Under the pieces are notes generated by a model. It ran no database searches. It had not been told where the DNA came from and saw only the letters and a program-made list of their open reading frames with translations. A DNA stretch of 64,000 nucleotides, taken from assembly GCA_945876385.1 (NCBI GenBank), contig CAMCNU010000005.1:22399-86398 (forward strand). The letters run 5' to 3'. Positions 26,660 to 35,500 of this stretch are shown piece after piece. Within the stretch, counting starts at the first letter, position 1, and each line of letters begins with the position of its first letter. The stretch comes from an uncultured Veillonellaceae bacterium (GTDB lineage: Bacteria > Bacillota > Negativicutes > Veillonellales > Negativicoccaceae). A program made the position numbers and the translations under genes.

Positions 26660-27477
26660 CGTCCGTGCAACCGTGCATTGCGTTCCACGATTTCCAGCAC
26701 TTGATTGGCCGTCTCTTCGATGGCCTTGCTGGACACGTCAATCACCGGGCAATGGAGCTTGCGCATGATTTCACGCGCATAGGCGAGTTCTTCGTTGATT
26801 CGTTCGACCGCGGCATAATTGGCACCGTCCGCCAGCCCCATCGTCTTGAGCCGCTCACTGCGGATATAGTTGAGTTTCATCGGGTCGATAATCAGGCCGA
26901 CGATTTTATACGGCGGCAACTTGAACAACTCTTCCGGTAACGACACCTCCGGCACCAGCGGCAAATTCGCCACCTTGATACTCTTGTGCGCCAGGTACAT
27001 CGACAGCGGCGTCTTCGACGTCCGCGATACCCCGATAATCACGATATCGGCCTTGAGAAATCCCGCGGGGTTTTTGCCGTCGTCATACTTGACCGCAAAC
27101 TCAATCGCCTCCACCTTTTTGAAATATTCCCGGTCGAGCTTGTGGACCATGCCCGGCTGCAGGCGCGGCTTGGTCGTCGCAATCGAGCCGACCGCCTCGA
27201 GCATCGGGCCGAGGATATCGACCGAGCGGACTTCGTTTTCCGCCGTCACCCGATCAAAATACTCCCGCAACGTTTCCGAGACGATGGTATGACAAATAAT
27301 ACCGTCATTCGCCTTGGCCTCCAAGACCGCCTCTTCTATCTGTTCGGTATTGGCGATATAGGGAATCCTGACGATATCGATTTCTTCCTTGTCAAACTGG
27401 CTGATGGTGGCCCGTGCCACATTTTCCGCCGTTTCGCCGAGCGAATCGGACAATACATAAATGGTCGGTACTTTCAT
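26656..27477 (-). CDS. ppsR: Bifunctional kinase/pyrophosphorylase regulating PEP synthase (DUF299)
   Basis: 273 residues. Controls PEP synthase or pyruvate phosphate dikinase by ADP-dependent phosphorylation of a Thr beside the catalytic His and by Pi-dependent dephosphorylation. The P-loop is GVSRTSKTPLSMYLA, near residue 150. The start MKVPTIYVLSDSLGETA is the family N-terminus and overlaps the upstream stop as ATGA; the longer frame reads into the regulator gene. A PEP-synthase-type ppsA is the next gene upstream of the regulator, so PpsA is the likely target. Confidence 0.93.
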   Translation of the reverse strand: MKVPTIYVLSDSLGETAENVARATISQFDKEEIDIVRIPYIANTEQIEEAVLEAKANDGIICHTIVSETLREYFDRVTAENEVRSVDILGPMLEAVGSIATTKPRLQPGMVHKLDREYFKKVEAIEFAVKYDDGKNPAGFLKADIVIIGVSRTSKTPLSMYLAHKSIKVANLPLVPEVSLPEELFKLPPYKIVGLIIDPMKLNYIRSERLKTMGLADGANYAAVERINEELAYAREIMRKLHCPVIDVSSKAIEETANQVLEIVERNARLHGR

Positions 27478-28121
27478 TCGTTCACTCTCCTTGATCCCTG
27501 ACCGATATCTACAAACAAACGGACGATATTCGTTTTGGAGATGCGCCCGCGCACGCGGTACTCGCGTTTGCCGTCGCGTTGCACGACCTCGACTACCGGC
27601 AGACAATCGATTTCATGGTCAATCATCTTTTGCGCCGCCGAGAGGACGTCATCTCCCATCTCCGCATAAATCAACCGTCCCGCGCCCGTCATCACCATCC
27701 GTACGGGCATTGTCGTCAAGTCCCGCTTGCCCAGTGCCGACTTCAGCAAATCCTTACGGGAAACGACACCTTCGAGCGACTCCTCGCTGCCGACGAAAAT
27801 CGTGCCGACATCTTCCGTAAACATCCCGACAATCGCGTCATAGACCGAGGCTTCCCCCGCCACGATGACGGGTCGCGAAAGCGCCGTATCCACCAAGAGC
27901 GAGCGGATTTTGTCGGCGATGAGATCCGTCGATTCGTTGCCGATGTAGAAATACCCCAACTTCGGCCGTGCATCGAGGATGCCGAGCATGGTCAAAATCG
28001 CCAAATCGCTCCGTAACGCCGCCCGCGTCACGTGCAACCGCCGCGCAATCTCATTGCCCGGAATCGGCCCGTCGGCATGCACCATCTCCGCTATTTTTTC
28101 CTGTCGTTCAGACAATAACAC
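27474..28121 (-). CDS. ccpN: CcpN-like HTH/CBS-domain repressor
   Basis: 215 residues: an N-terminal winged HTH (MLLSERQEKIAEMVHADGPI then EIARRLHVTRAALRSDL) and two CBS domains (about 80-140 and 145-200). This is the layout of Bacillus CcpN/YqzB, the repressor of gluconeogenic genes, whose gene also precedes the ppsR homologue yqfL. It starts at a GTG with an AGGTGGTGA ribosome site. Its gene sits between ppsA and ppsR, and a CcpN-like site lies in the ppsA leader. Orthology is inferred from domain order and context. Confidence 0.85.
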   Translation of the reverse strand: MLLSERQEKIAEMVHADGPIPGNEIARRLHVTRAALRSDLAILTMLGILDARPKLGYFYIGNESTDLIADKIRSLLVDTALSRPVIVAGEASVYDAIVGMFTEDVGTIFVGSEESLEGVVSRKDLLKSALGKRDLTTMPVRMVMTGAGRLIYAEMGDDVLSAAQKMIDHEIDCLPVVEVVQRDGKREYRVRGRISKTNIVRLFVDIGQGSRRVNE

Positions 28122-28137
28122 CGTCTCACCACCTATA

Positions 28138-28162
28138 CGAAAAAAGGGCCCGCAGGGGCCCT
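28138..28162 (-). terminator. Terminator after ppsA
   Basis: Minus-strand stem AAGGGCCC / GGGCCCTT with a CTGC loop and a TTTTTT tail. It lies between ppsA and the regulator gene, which may therefore be partly separate transcripts. Confidence 0.85.
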
Positions 28163-28170
28163 TGATATCA

Positions 28171-30558
28171 TTACCATTCCGCTTCGTCGGTCGGATATTG
28201 TAACCCTTTGCCTGTCAATGCATCCAGCATGATGCGCTGTTCGAGTTGCGCCACCATCTTCTTGGTTGCCTTGACCATGTCCGGATTGACCGAAACGGAG
28301 TCGATACCGCTGCGAATGAGGAACGCGGTAAAGTCCGGATACACGCTCGGTGCCTGTCCGCAAATCGATACCGTCTTGCCGTCCCGATGCGCCACTTCAA
28401 TCAGACGACGAATCGCCCGACGAACCGCGAGATTGCGTTCATCATAGATATGCGATACCGTGTCGTTGTCGCGATCGCAGCCGAGTACCAGCATCGTCAG
28501 GTCATTCGAGCCGATGGAATAGCCGTCCACAAATTCGTTGAACTGATCCGCCAGAATAATATTCGACGGGACTTCCGCCATCAGCCAGACTTTGAAGTCC
28601 GGTCCGCGCCGCAATCCTTCTTGCGCCATCAAGTCGACGACCTTGCGTGCTTCATCCACTGTCCGGCAGAACGGAATCATGACGTGCAGGTTTTTGAAGC
28701 CGTATTCTTCGCGCACTTTGCGCACCGCCGCCAATTCCAAGCGGAAGGCTTCGATATACGCCGGATCGTAGTAACGCGACGCCCCGCGCCAGCCGAGCAG
28801 TGCACTCGGTTCGTACGGTTCGTACTTGTCCCCGCCTTTCAAATCACGGTATTCGCTCGATTTGAAATCGCTGAACCGCAACGTCACCGGGCGCGGCGCC
28901 ATGGCCTGGCACACCTTGCGGATGCCGTCCGCCAAACCGTCCACGACCCGTTCCGGATGGCCGATTTCGATGAGATAGAGCGGATGTTCGTGGATGAATG
29001 TCGTCCAGATGAACTCTTCGCGCATCAGGCCGATACCGTCGCACGGCAGTTTGCCGTATTTTTCCGCCAAATCCGGGTCACCCAGATTCATATATACTTT
29101 TGTACCCGTCGGCGCATAGTACTCCGCCACCGGTGCCAGCGGCCCTTGTTCTTCTTCCTTGGCCACCAGGTCTTCTATCAGTCCATCATATACGATTCCG
29201 TTCGTCGCGTCAACGGTAATCATCGCCCCGTCGGGAATCGTCGTGGTCGCTTCCGCGCCGCGGCTCTTTGTCCCGACGATACACGGAATCCCGAGCTCAC
29301 GCGACACAATCGACGCATGGCAGGTCATGCCGCCCGCATCCGTCACAATCGCTTTCGCTTTTTTCATCGCCGGTACCCAGTCCGGTGCCGTCATCGTCGT
29401 AATGAGGATTTCGCCCTCTTTGAAGGTATCAATCAGCGCCGGATCCAAAATCACATGCGCCTTGCCTCCGATGCGTCCCGGGCTTGCCGGCAAGCCTTTG
29501 ACCAGCGATGTCCGTTCTGTCGTATACGTATCTGCCACAGCCGTTTCTCCTTTGCCTTCCTTATGTTTTTTCGACCATACCGTTTCCGGACGGGCCTGCA
29601 AAATTTTAATCGAATCATCGCGTTCATCGACGGCCCATTCGATATCCATGTAGCATCCGTAATGCTGCTCGATGGCCTTGGCGTACTTCGCCAACTCCTG
29701 CGCCTGCGCATCGGTAATCGAGGCCGCGTTGGCCTTGTCGGCGGGAACGGTCTGTTCTTCGACCCCGCTGCCGGGCTTACGCGTCAACATGACCGGCTTT
29801 TCGTTGATGACTTTGTCTTTAATCGCAAGCGTTTCTTTTTCGATAATGAAATTGTCCGGCGTCACGGTTCCCTGAACGACATACTCACCCAGCCCCCACG
29901 CGCCTTCAATCATGATATTTTTATCGCTGCCGGTCGCCAAATCGACGGTAAACATGACCCCCGACGCTTTGGAAAAGACCATCATCTGCACGACGGCCGA
30001 GAGCGCGACTTCCATATGGTCAAAGCCCTGTTTGACCCGATAATATACCGCCCGATCGGTGAATGTCGAGGCATAGCATTCTTTGACCCGCGCAATGACC
30101 TCATCGGCACCGTGGACATTCAAGTACGTATCCTGTTGGCCCGCAAAACTGGCATCGGGCAAGTCTTCCGCCGTCGCACTCGAACGTACCGCAACAAACG
30201 GTTCGTCCTCATTGACCTTGCCGGCCAATTCGCCGTACGCCTTGCGAATCTCTCCCGCAATCTCCGCCGGCATCTCGGCATCCATAATCGCGCGGCGAAT
30301 CTTGGCGCAAACATCACGCAACTGTATCGAATCTTCCACGTCGGTCAACTCACCGAGCAACGCTTCCACCTGCGCTTCGGCGCCCGACTCCTGCATAAAA
30401 GTCCGATACGCATGCGCCGTCGTGGCAAACCCGTACGGCACCGGCACTTTTGTCTGCGATGTCATTTCCCCCAGCGACGACGACTTGCCGCCGACCAAGT
30501 TCACATCTTCGCGACGCAACTGCTCAAACCATAATACATACGCCTGTTCTCGTTCCAT
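28171..30558 (-). CDS. ppsA: Phosphoenolpyruvate synthase (pyruvate, water dikinase)
   Basis: 795 residues, the PpsA length (PPDK is longer). Converts pyruvate plus ATP to PEP for gluconeogenesis. Order: ATP-grasp domain (VGGKSSSLGEM, AVRSSATAEDLPDASFAGQQ), swivelling His domain with DAGGMTCHASIVSREL (catalytic His next to the regulatory Thr), and the PEP/pyruvate TIM barrel (LMREEFIW, IGSNDLTMLVLGCDRD, and CGQAPS with the catalytic Cys). A strong promoter lies upstream. PpsR and a CcpN-like repressor follow, giving control at both protein and transcription level. Confidence 0.95.
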   Translation of the reverse strand: MEREQAYVLWFEQLRREDVNLVGGKSSSLGEMTSQTKVPVPYGFATTAHAYRTFMQESGAEAQVEALLGELTDVEDSIQLRDVCAKIRRAIMDAEMPAEIAGEIRKAYGELAGKVNEDEPFVAVRSSATAEDLPDASFAGQQDTYLNVHGADEVIARVKECYASTFTDRAVYYRVKQGFDHMEVALSAVVQMMVFSKASGVMFTVDLATGSDKNIMIEGAWGLGEYVVQGTVTPDNFIIEKETLAIKDKVINEKPVMLTRKPGSGVEEQTVPADKANAASITDAQAQELAKYAKAIEQHYGCYMDIEWAVDERDDSIKILQARPETVWSKKHKEGKGETAVADTYTTERTSLVKGLPASPGRIGGKAHVILDPALIDTFKEGEILITTMTAPDWVPAMKKAKAIVTDAGGMTCHASIVSRELGIPCIVGTKSRGAEATTTIPDGAMITVDATNGIVYDGLIEDLVAKEEEQGPLAPVAEYYAPTGTKVYMNLGDPDLAEKYGKLPCDGIGLMREEFIWTTFIHEHPLYLIEIGHPERVVDGLADGIRKVCQAMAPRPVTLRFSDFKSSEYRDLKGGDKYEPYEPSALLGWRGASRYYDPAYIEAFRLELAAVRKVREEYGFKNLHVMIPFCRTVDEARKVVDLMAQEGLRRGPDFKVWLMAEVPSNIILADQFNEFVDGYSIGSNDLTMLVLGCDRDNDTVSHIYDERNLAVRRAIRRLIEVAHRDGKTVSICGQAPSVYPDFTAFLIRSGIDSVSVNPDMVKATKKMVAQLEQRIMLDALTGKGLQYPTDEAEW

Positions 30559-30596
30559 TGCGATCCTCCTTCGGATACTTCATCCTTCGTTCATGG

Positions 30597-30607
30597 TATG
30601 CTATATC
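30597..30607 (+). promoter_or_regulatory. Candidate CcpN site in the ppsA leader
   Basis: TATGCTATATC matches the reported CcpN consensus TRTGHYATAYW at 10 of 11 positions (the last base differs). It lies 14 bases downstream of the ppsA -10. One short site is weak evidence, but the likely repressor gene is adjacent. Confidence 0.4.
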
Positions 30608-30621
30608 ACTAACTTACCTAT

Positions 30622-30650
30622 ATAGTATATTCTATTTTTCTCCATGTCAA
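30622..30650 (-). promoter_or_regulatory. ppsA promoter
   Basis: Minus-strand TTGACA (30645-30650), 17-base spacer, TACTAT (30622-30627). Confidence 0.82.
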
Positions 30651-30688
30651 GACCGTTTGCGAAAATCATCCCCGGCAAACGCGCCCAC

Positions 30689-30718
30689 ACAAAAAAGCGA
30701 CAACTTTCGTTGTCGCTT
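30689..30718 (-). terminator. Terminator after tyrS
   Basis: Minus-strand stem AAGCGACAAC / GTTGTCGCTT with a GAAA tetraloop and six T. Confidence 0.92.
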
Positions 30719-30725
30719 GTCATAC

Positions 30726-31931
30726 TCAACCTTGAATCGCAATCCGCTTATACTTACGTTTGCCGACTTGCAGGACATCGTCCGCCGCAAAGGTATACGT
30801 CTCACCGTCGACTTTTTCGCCGTTGACACGCACCGCCCCCTGCGCAATCGCCCGCTTGGCGTCGCTGTTGCTCGAAGCCATCTCCGCATCCTGCAGTAAC
30901 TGCGGGAGCCAGACCTCTCCGGCCGGTACGGTCAGCGTTTCCATATCCGTCGGCAGATCGCCTTGCTGGAACACGCGCACGAATTCCGCCTGTGCCGCAT
31001 CCGCCGCCGCACTGCCGTGGTACAGATTGACGATTTCCCACGCCAAACGCATTTTGGCATCGCGCGGATGGACACTGCCGTCCGCCAAGCCGGCCGCTAT
31101 CCGTTCCTGCTCGGCGACCGGTACATCCGTCACCAGCATGTAGTAGCGCATCATCAATGCATCGGGAATCGACATCGATTTACCGAACATTTCGTTGGGA
31201 TCTTCATCGATACCGATATAGTTGCCGAGCGATTTGCTCATCTTCTGTACACCGTCGAGACCTTCGAGCAACGGCATCGTGATGACCGTCTGCGACGCCA
31301 TCCCCGATTCGCTTTGCAAATGCCGGCCGACAATCAGATTAAATGTCTGGTCCGTGCCGCCGAATTCGATATCCGCCTCGGTAGCAATCGAATCGTACCC
31401 CTGCATCAGCGGGTACATAAATTCATGAATGGAAATCGGGCGTTCTTCTTCCATCCGCTTGCGGAAGTCATCCCGTTCGAGCATCCGCGCCACCGTATAT
31501 TTGGATGCGAGTGCCAATACATCGGCAAAATCCATTTTGCCGAGCCATTCGCTGTTGAAATGCAATTCCGTTTTGCTGCGATCCAAAATCTTGAACAACT
31601 GGTCTTCATACGTACGGGCATTGGCCATGACCTGCTCTTCCGTGAGCGGCTTGCGGGCCGCGCTCTTGCCGGACGGGTCGCCGATACGTCCCGTGAAGTC
31701 GCCGATAATCAATACGATTTGATGCCCCATGTCCTGGAACTGCTTGAGCTTGCGCAGGACGACCGTGTGTCCCAAATGGATATCGGGTGCGGACGGATCC
31801 AACCCCAATTTTACCCGTAGCGGCCGCTGTTCTTTCGCTGCCGCCTCCAATTTATGACGCAATCCGTCTGCCGGCAAAATCTCCGCCGTGCCGTATTCCA
31901 ACTGCGCCAACTGCTCTTCGATTGAACGCAT
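30726..31931 (-). CDS. tyrS: Tyrosyl-tRNA synthetase
   Basis: 401-residue class I synthetase. The HIGH motif reads HLGH in [14 protein letters not shown] near residue 50 and the KMSKS loop is [11 protein letters not shown] near 230. A C-terminal S4 RNA-binding domain ends the protein ([19 protein letters not shown]). GGTDQTFNL is also typical. The leader is only about 35 nt, too short for a T-box, so tyrosine-responsive antitermination is unlikely. Confidence 0.96.
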   Translation of the reverse strand: MRSIEEQLAQLEYGTAEILPADGLRHKLEAAAKEQRPLRVKLGLDPSAPDIHLGHTVVLRKLKQFQDMGHQIVLIIGDFTGRIGDPSGKSAARKPLTEEQVMANARTYEDQLFKILDRSKTELHFNSEWLGKMDFADVLALASKYTVARMLERDDFRKRMEEERPISIHEFMYPLMQGYDSIATEADIEFGGTDQTFNLIVGRHLQSESGMASQTVITMPLLEGLDGVQKMSKSLGNYIGIDEDPNEMFGKSMSIPDALMMRYYMLVTDVPVAEQERIAAGLADGSVHPRDAKMRLAWEIVNLYHGSAAADAAQAEFVRVFQQGDLPTDMETLTVPAGEVWLPQLLQDAEMASSNSDAKRAIAQGAVRVNGEKVDGETYTFAADDVLQVGKRKYKRIAIQG

Positions 31932-31963
31932 CTTGTTGCCTCCTCTGCTTGATATTGGTATCG

Positions 31964-31972
31964 ATTATACCA
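31964..31972 (-). promoter_or_regulatory. Extended -10 for tyrS
   Basis: Minus-strand TGGTATAAT with a perfect hexamer at 31964-31969, 33 bases before the ATG. The -35 is poor. Confidence 0.5.
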
Positions 31973-31996
31973 CACCGTGCGGCATTTTGCCTGCCG

Positions 31997-33163
31997 TCAA
32001 GCCGATTTTTTTGCGGAAGATACGCCGTAGCGCAGCCACGAATACCCGCACACGCCGGACAAAATCGAACCGACAAACACGCCGATTTTGGCATGGTCTT
32101 GCCACTCCGGCACCCCGAAGGCCAGCATCGTGATAAACAGACTCATCGTAAAGCCGATCCCGCAGAGCATCGCCACGCCCCAGACCTGGCTCCAGCTCGC
32201 CCCTTTGGGCATGGCAACCCAGCCGGCCCGAATCAGCACGTACACCGTCGAAAAAATCCCGACAGGCTTACCCACGAAGAGCCCCAGTGCCACACCGACG
32301 ACAATCGGATCCAGCAGCATGTCCGCACTCATTCCGGCAAAGCTCACGCCCGCATTCACAAAACCGAACACCGGCAAAATAAAGTACGTGACCGGCGTCG
32401 TCAACGCATGCTCCCAATCGGTCAGCGGCGTCTTTTCCACGCCGTCGGAGGTTTTTCCCTGCAAGGGAATCGTCATCGCCAGCAAAACGCCCGCGAGTGT
32501 CGCATGAATCCCCGAACGCAACATACAAAACCACAGCACCGCACCGAGCAACAGGTACGGCACGGGACGGACCACGCGCCGCTGATCCATCCCGAGCAAG
32601 ATGACGAAGACGACGGCCGCCACCGCCAGATAGGCCCATTCCAAACCGCTCGAATAGAAAAAGGCAATGATGAGCACCGCCAGCAAATCATCAATAATCG
32701 CCAGCGCCGTCACAAAAATTTTCAGCGAGGCGGGGACACGCCGCCCGAGCAGCGCGACGACCCCCAGCGTAAAGGCGATATCCGTCGCCGCAGGGATGGC
32801 CCATCCGCGCAGGGTCGCCGGAGTAATCCAGTTGCACGCAATATAAATCAACGCCGGCACCGCCAAGCCGAAAAACGCCGCCAATCCGGGCAAGAGCCGC
32901 TGTGACGGCTTGTTCAGCTCGCCGATTTTGATTTCCCGCTTGATTTCCAACCCCACTTGCAGAAAGAAAATCGTCATCAGAAAATCATTGACCCAATGCA
33001 GCATACTCAGGCCGGCGAATTCCCATTCCCAAAACGAAAAATACGAACCCGCCCAGGGGGTATTCGCGACGACCACCCCCAAAAACGATGCCGCCATCAA
33101 AATCAATCCGCCCTGTACACCCGACTCTACCACTTCTCCGTCAAATTGTGCGTGATTTGCCAT
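31997..33163 (-). CDS. nhaA: Na+/H+ antiporter NhaA
   Basis: 388-residue inner-membrane antiporter with about twelve hydrophobic segments. The ion-site aspartates are visible: PAATDIAFTLGVVALLG (Asp equivalent to D133) and ALAIIDDLLAVLIIAF (the D163/D164 pair). FLQVGLEIKREI near residue 70 is the conserved cytoplasmic-end motif. It stands between tyrS and a divergent TPR lipoprotein gene. I do not see a strong promoter. Confidence 0.95.
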   Translation of the reverse strand: MANHAQFDGEVVESGVQGGLILMAASFLGVVVANTPWAGSYFSFWEWEFAGLSMLHWVNDFLMTIFFLQVGLEIKREIKIGELNKPSQRLLPGLAAFFGLAVPALIYIACNWITPATLRGWAIPAATDIAFTLGVVALLGRRVPASLKIFVTALAIIDDLLAVLIIAFFYSSGLEWAYLAVAAVVFVILLGMDQRRVVRPVPYLLLGAVLWFCMLRSGIHATLAGVLLAMTIPLQGKTSDGVEKTPLTDWEHALTTPVTYFILPVFGFVNAGVSFAGMSADMLLDPIVVGVALGLFVGKPVGIFSTVYVLIRAGWVAMPKGASWSQVWGVAMLCGIGFTMSLFITMLAFGVPEWQDHAKIGVFVGSILSGVCGYSWLRYGVSSAKKSA

Positions 33164-33216
33164 TGCTTCACTCCTCTCCGTACCCCTTACTTACTGACCT
33201 CCTATCCCTCCGTCAC

Positions 33217-33245
33217 TTGCCGCATCACGGCCTACCCCGTATACT
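33217..33245 (+). promoter_or_regulatory. Promoter of the TPR lipoprotein gene
   Basis: TTGCCG (33217-33222), 17-base spacer, TATACT (33240-33245). Confidence 0.72.
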
Positions 33246-33267
33246 GGTAGCAAAGGAGGAATTACGA

Positions 33268-33864
33268 ATGAACTATCTGTCTGTCATACTCTCACTGTGT
33301 CTGGTCGGCGCCTTGGCCGGCTGTCAAGCCGACGTCGCAGCACCTCCCAAACCCGCCACCGTCTCCATCCGTACCGCGTCCATGGACGCGTGGCATCGCG
33401 GTGTCACCGCCGCGCAAGCCGGTCGGCATGATGACGCGCTGGCGGCCTATACCAACGCCATCGACATCGACGATCGTAACTTTCACGCCCTCGCCGACAA
33501 AGGACTCCTGCTCTCCCTGGAAGGGCGCTATCAAGAAGGCGAATCGTACTTGACTCGGGCGTTGGCCATTGCCCCCGACAGCATTGCCGTCCATTATAAT
33601 TGCGCGATTCATTACAAATTACAAGACCGCTTGGATGAAGCCGCCGACGAATTTCGGTTCGTGCTCGCCGCACAACCGCAGCATGCCTGGAGCCTGTACG
33701 GCCTGGCGACGATTGCGGCCGACCGCGGCGACACGGAGCCGGCGCTGCAGTATCTCGCACAAGCCGTCGCGGCCGATGCGGCGACCGCCGAGGCCGCACG
33801 CACGCAAGCGCATTTTGACGGCATGCGCGACCTGCCCCGCTTCCGCGCCCTCGTCAATCCGTAA
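33268..33864 (+). CDS. TPR-repeat lipoprotein
   Basis: 198 residues. A lipoprotein signal (MNYLSVILSLCLVGALAGC) has its lipobox LAGC at about residues 16-19. Three to four tetratricopeptide-like repeats follow, for example WHRGVTAAQAGRHDDALAAY, ALADKGLLLSLEGRYQEGES and YNCAIHYKLQDRLDEAADEF. It is presumably membrane-anchored at the periplasmic side and acts as a scaffold; no partner is indicated by neighbours. The ATG has an AAAGGAGGAA site; longer frames upstream lack a signal peptide. Confidence 0.85.
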   Translation: MNYLSVILSLCLVGALAGCQADVAAPPKPATVSIRTASMDAWHRGVTAAQAGRHDDALAAYTNAIDIDDRNFHALADKGLLLSLEGRYQEGESYLTRALAIAPDSIAVHYNCAIHYKLQDRLDEAADEFRFVLAAQPQHAWSLYGLATIAADRGDTEPALQYLAQAVAADAATAEAARTQAHFDGMRDLPRFRALVNP

Positions 33865-33875
33865 TCCGACCAATG

Positions 33876-33911
33876 AAAAAAGGAGACCGGCACCCGCCGT
33901 GTCTCCTTTTT
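33876..33911. terminator. Bidirectional terminator between TPR gene and rpmF
   Basis: AAAAAGGAGAC / GTCTCCTTTTT arms around a small inner CGGC/GCCG hairpin. Confidence 0.88.
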
Positions 33912-33921
33912 GCTGCCGTCA

Positions 33922-34098
33922 TTATCCGACACTGATGACGGTTTTACCCTTGTATGCGCCGCAATACGAGCACACCCGATGCGGCATAATCAATTCATGA
34001 CATTGCGGGCACTCCTGCAATCCCGGCACTGTCAACTTCCAATTCGCACGACGACGATCGCGTCTGCTTTTCGACATTTTTCTCTTTGGTACTGCCAT
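33922..34098 (-). CDS. rpmF: 50S ribosomal protein L32
   Basis: A 58-residue protein: N-terminal basic segment [20 protein letters not shown], then a zinc ribbon with CPQCH and CSYCG (four Cys), ending KGKTVISVG. This is L32. The ATG at 34098 is 19 bases after the stop of the DUF177 gene, the common yceD-rpmF pairing, and the unit ends at a terminator. Confidence 0.96.
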   Translation of the reverse strand: MAVPKRKMSKSRRDRRRANWKLTVPGLQECPQCHELIMPHRVCSYCGAYKGKTVISVG

Positions 34099-34117
34099 GG
34101 TAACGCACCTCCCATCC

Positions 34118-34624
34118 CTACTGTTTCGTGGTCAACAATTCGCGCAATGCCGCCCACTGAGGAGGTACTTCCTCCGGCACGCATTGACAACTCTCATGAT
34201 TCAAATTCACACCGCACCCCGGACACAATCCGCGACAATCGTCCCGACACAACACCTGCGCCCCTGCCGCCATAATGACGATATCGCGCGCGAGTGCGTC
34301 CAAGTCAATGTAACTGCCGTCAAACGGTAACGCATCAAAATCCGTTTCCGCAGCGGTTGCCGTTTTCACATACACTTCACTGAACGGCAATGTCTGCCGA
34401 CACTCCGCGTCGTCCAGACAGCGTGTGCAGGTAGTGCGTCCGTGTACATGCAGCTCACCGTCCACATAGACATACCGACCGTCACGCCGATAGTGACCGT
34501 CTATCTGCGGCGCGTCCAGCAAGGCCTCGCCTTCCGGCTCGGCTTGCCACTCCGTCGTGTCAATACTTCCGTGAAAAGCAATCGCTTCTCCCGGCACTGT
34601 GACCTCACTAATCTGCAGTTTCAT
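34118..34624 (-). CDS. YceD/DUF177 family protein
   Basis: 168 residues. DUF177 proteins are linked to 23S rRNA metabolism and lie upstream of rpmF in many bacteria, as here. Visible features are a CTRCLDD motif near residue 64 and a C-terminal cysteine cluster ([21 protein letters not shown]), both typical of the family and probably metal-binding. The start MKLQISEV is chosen because it follows the -10 by a normal distance; the longer frame crosses the promoter. Confidence 0.9.
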   Translation of the reverse strand: MKLQISEVTVPGEAIAFHGSIDTTEWQAEPEGEALLDAPQIDGHYRRDGRYVYVDGELHVHGRTTCTRCLDDAECRQTLPFSEVYVKTATAAETDFDALPFDGSYIDLDALARDIVIMAAGAQVLCRDDCRGLCPGCGVNLNHESCQCVPEEVPPQWAALRELLTTKQ

Positions 34625-34643
34625 CTTGTACCTCGACTTTCTT

Positions 34644-34672
34644 ATTATATCGGCCGTCACCCGTTTTGTCAA
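34644..34672 (-). promoter_or_regulatory. yceD-rpmF promoter
   Basis: Minus-strand TTGACA (34667-34672), 17-base spacer, TATAAT (34644-34649): perfect hexamers. Confidence 0.92.
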
Positions 34673-34697
34673 TATAACGACTTGTCATCCGCCGCCG

Positions 34698-35453
34698 TCA
34701 CCAACTCCGCCCCGCACCGCCGCCGCCCGAGCTGCCGCCGCCGAATCCGCCCGATGAACCGCCGCCGCGAGTCCCGCCGCCGTGCCCGCCCCCACGACCG
34801 CCACTGACGCCGCCACGGGAACGATAGAGCATGAGCAAGACGACCGCGCAGATAAATGCCGTCGTGAGCGGGTCGTCCGTGGCGGAAGCAGACGCCGCGA
34901 TCGGTACCGTACCGAACAACTCCGCCGTATCGGCACCGTATTCATGCGCCGTTTCCGTGCACAGGGCGCGATACGTCCGCTCCACCGCCCTGTCCAAATC
35001 GCCCTCCCGCGCCGCCGGCACAAACTCCCGATCCAACATCGCACCGACTTTGGCGTCGTTCAGTGCGCCTTCCAAGCCGTAGCCGACTTCGACGCGAACC
35101 TGTCGCGTCGCGGGCACCACCAATAGCAATATCCCGTTGTGCTTCTCCCTATCGCCGATGCCCCATGCCCGAAACAGCCCCGTCGCATACGGTTCTATCG
35201 GCTGCCCGTCCGTATCCTGCACCACCGCGACGACCGCTTGTGCCCCGGTCGCTTCATATAGCTTGAGCCCGGTGGCGTTGAGCGTCAATACCGTCTCCGG
35301 CGCCAACGCCCCGACGATATCCTGTACATAGAGCGTATCCGCTTGCGGCGCGGGATACGCCGCCTGCACCGCCGTCAGCCACAGCATCGCCCACCCGAGC
35401 ACGAACGCACCTGCTGCGCGTGCCATCGCTCGCCATGCCGCATTCGCCTGCAT
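34698..35453 (-). CDS. TPM-domain (DUF477) membrane protein, second copy
   Basis: 251 residues: N-terminal signal/hydrophobic segment (about 11-31), an exported TPM domain (about 40-170; key run VRVEVGYGLEGALNDAKVG and RAWGIGDREKHNGILLLV), one membrane helix near 194-210 and a Gly/Ser/Arg-rich tail ending GGGGAGRSW. It is a paralogue of the gene directly upstream, sharing the domain order and the terminal nonapeptide. TPM proteins such as YgcG often pair with LemA, encoded two genes upstream; function unknown. Confidence 0.82.
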   Translation of the reverse strand: MQANAAWRAMARAAGAFVLGWAMLWLTAVQAAYPAPQADTLYVQDIVGALAPETVLTLNATGLKLYEATGAQAVVAVVQDTDGQPIEPYATGLFRAWGIGDREKHNGILLLVVPATRQVRVEVGYGLEGALNDAKVGAMLDREFVPAAREGDLDRAVERTYRALCTETAHEYGADTAELFGTVPIAASASATDDPLTTAFICAVVLLMLYRSRGGVSGGRGGGHGGGTRGGGSSGGFGGGSSGGGGAGRSW

Positions 35454-35465
35454 ACATCCTCCTGC

Positions 35466-35496
35466 AAAAAAACGGACCGCTCCGCGAGCGATCCGT
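35466..35496 (-). terminator. Terminator between the two TPM genes
   Basis: Minus-strand 11-bp stem ACGGATCGCTC / GAGCGGTCCGT with a GCG loop, followed by seven T. It is only 13 bases upstream of the next gene, so it may act as an attenuator. Confidence 0.88.
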
Positions 35497-35500
35497 CACC

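Noticed and set aside
28246..30534. 762-codon plus-strand frame antisense to ppsA
   Set aside because: Same composition effect; no ribosome site or family features.
31932..31996. T-box upstream of tyrS
   Set aside because: The leader is only about 35 nt after the -10, far too short for a specifier stem and antiterminator.
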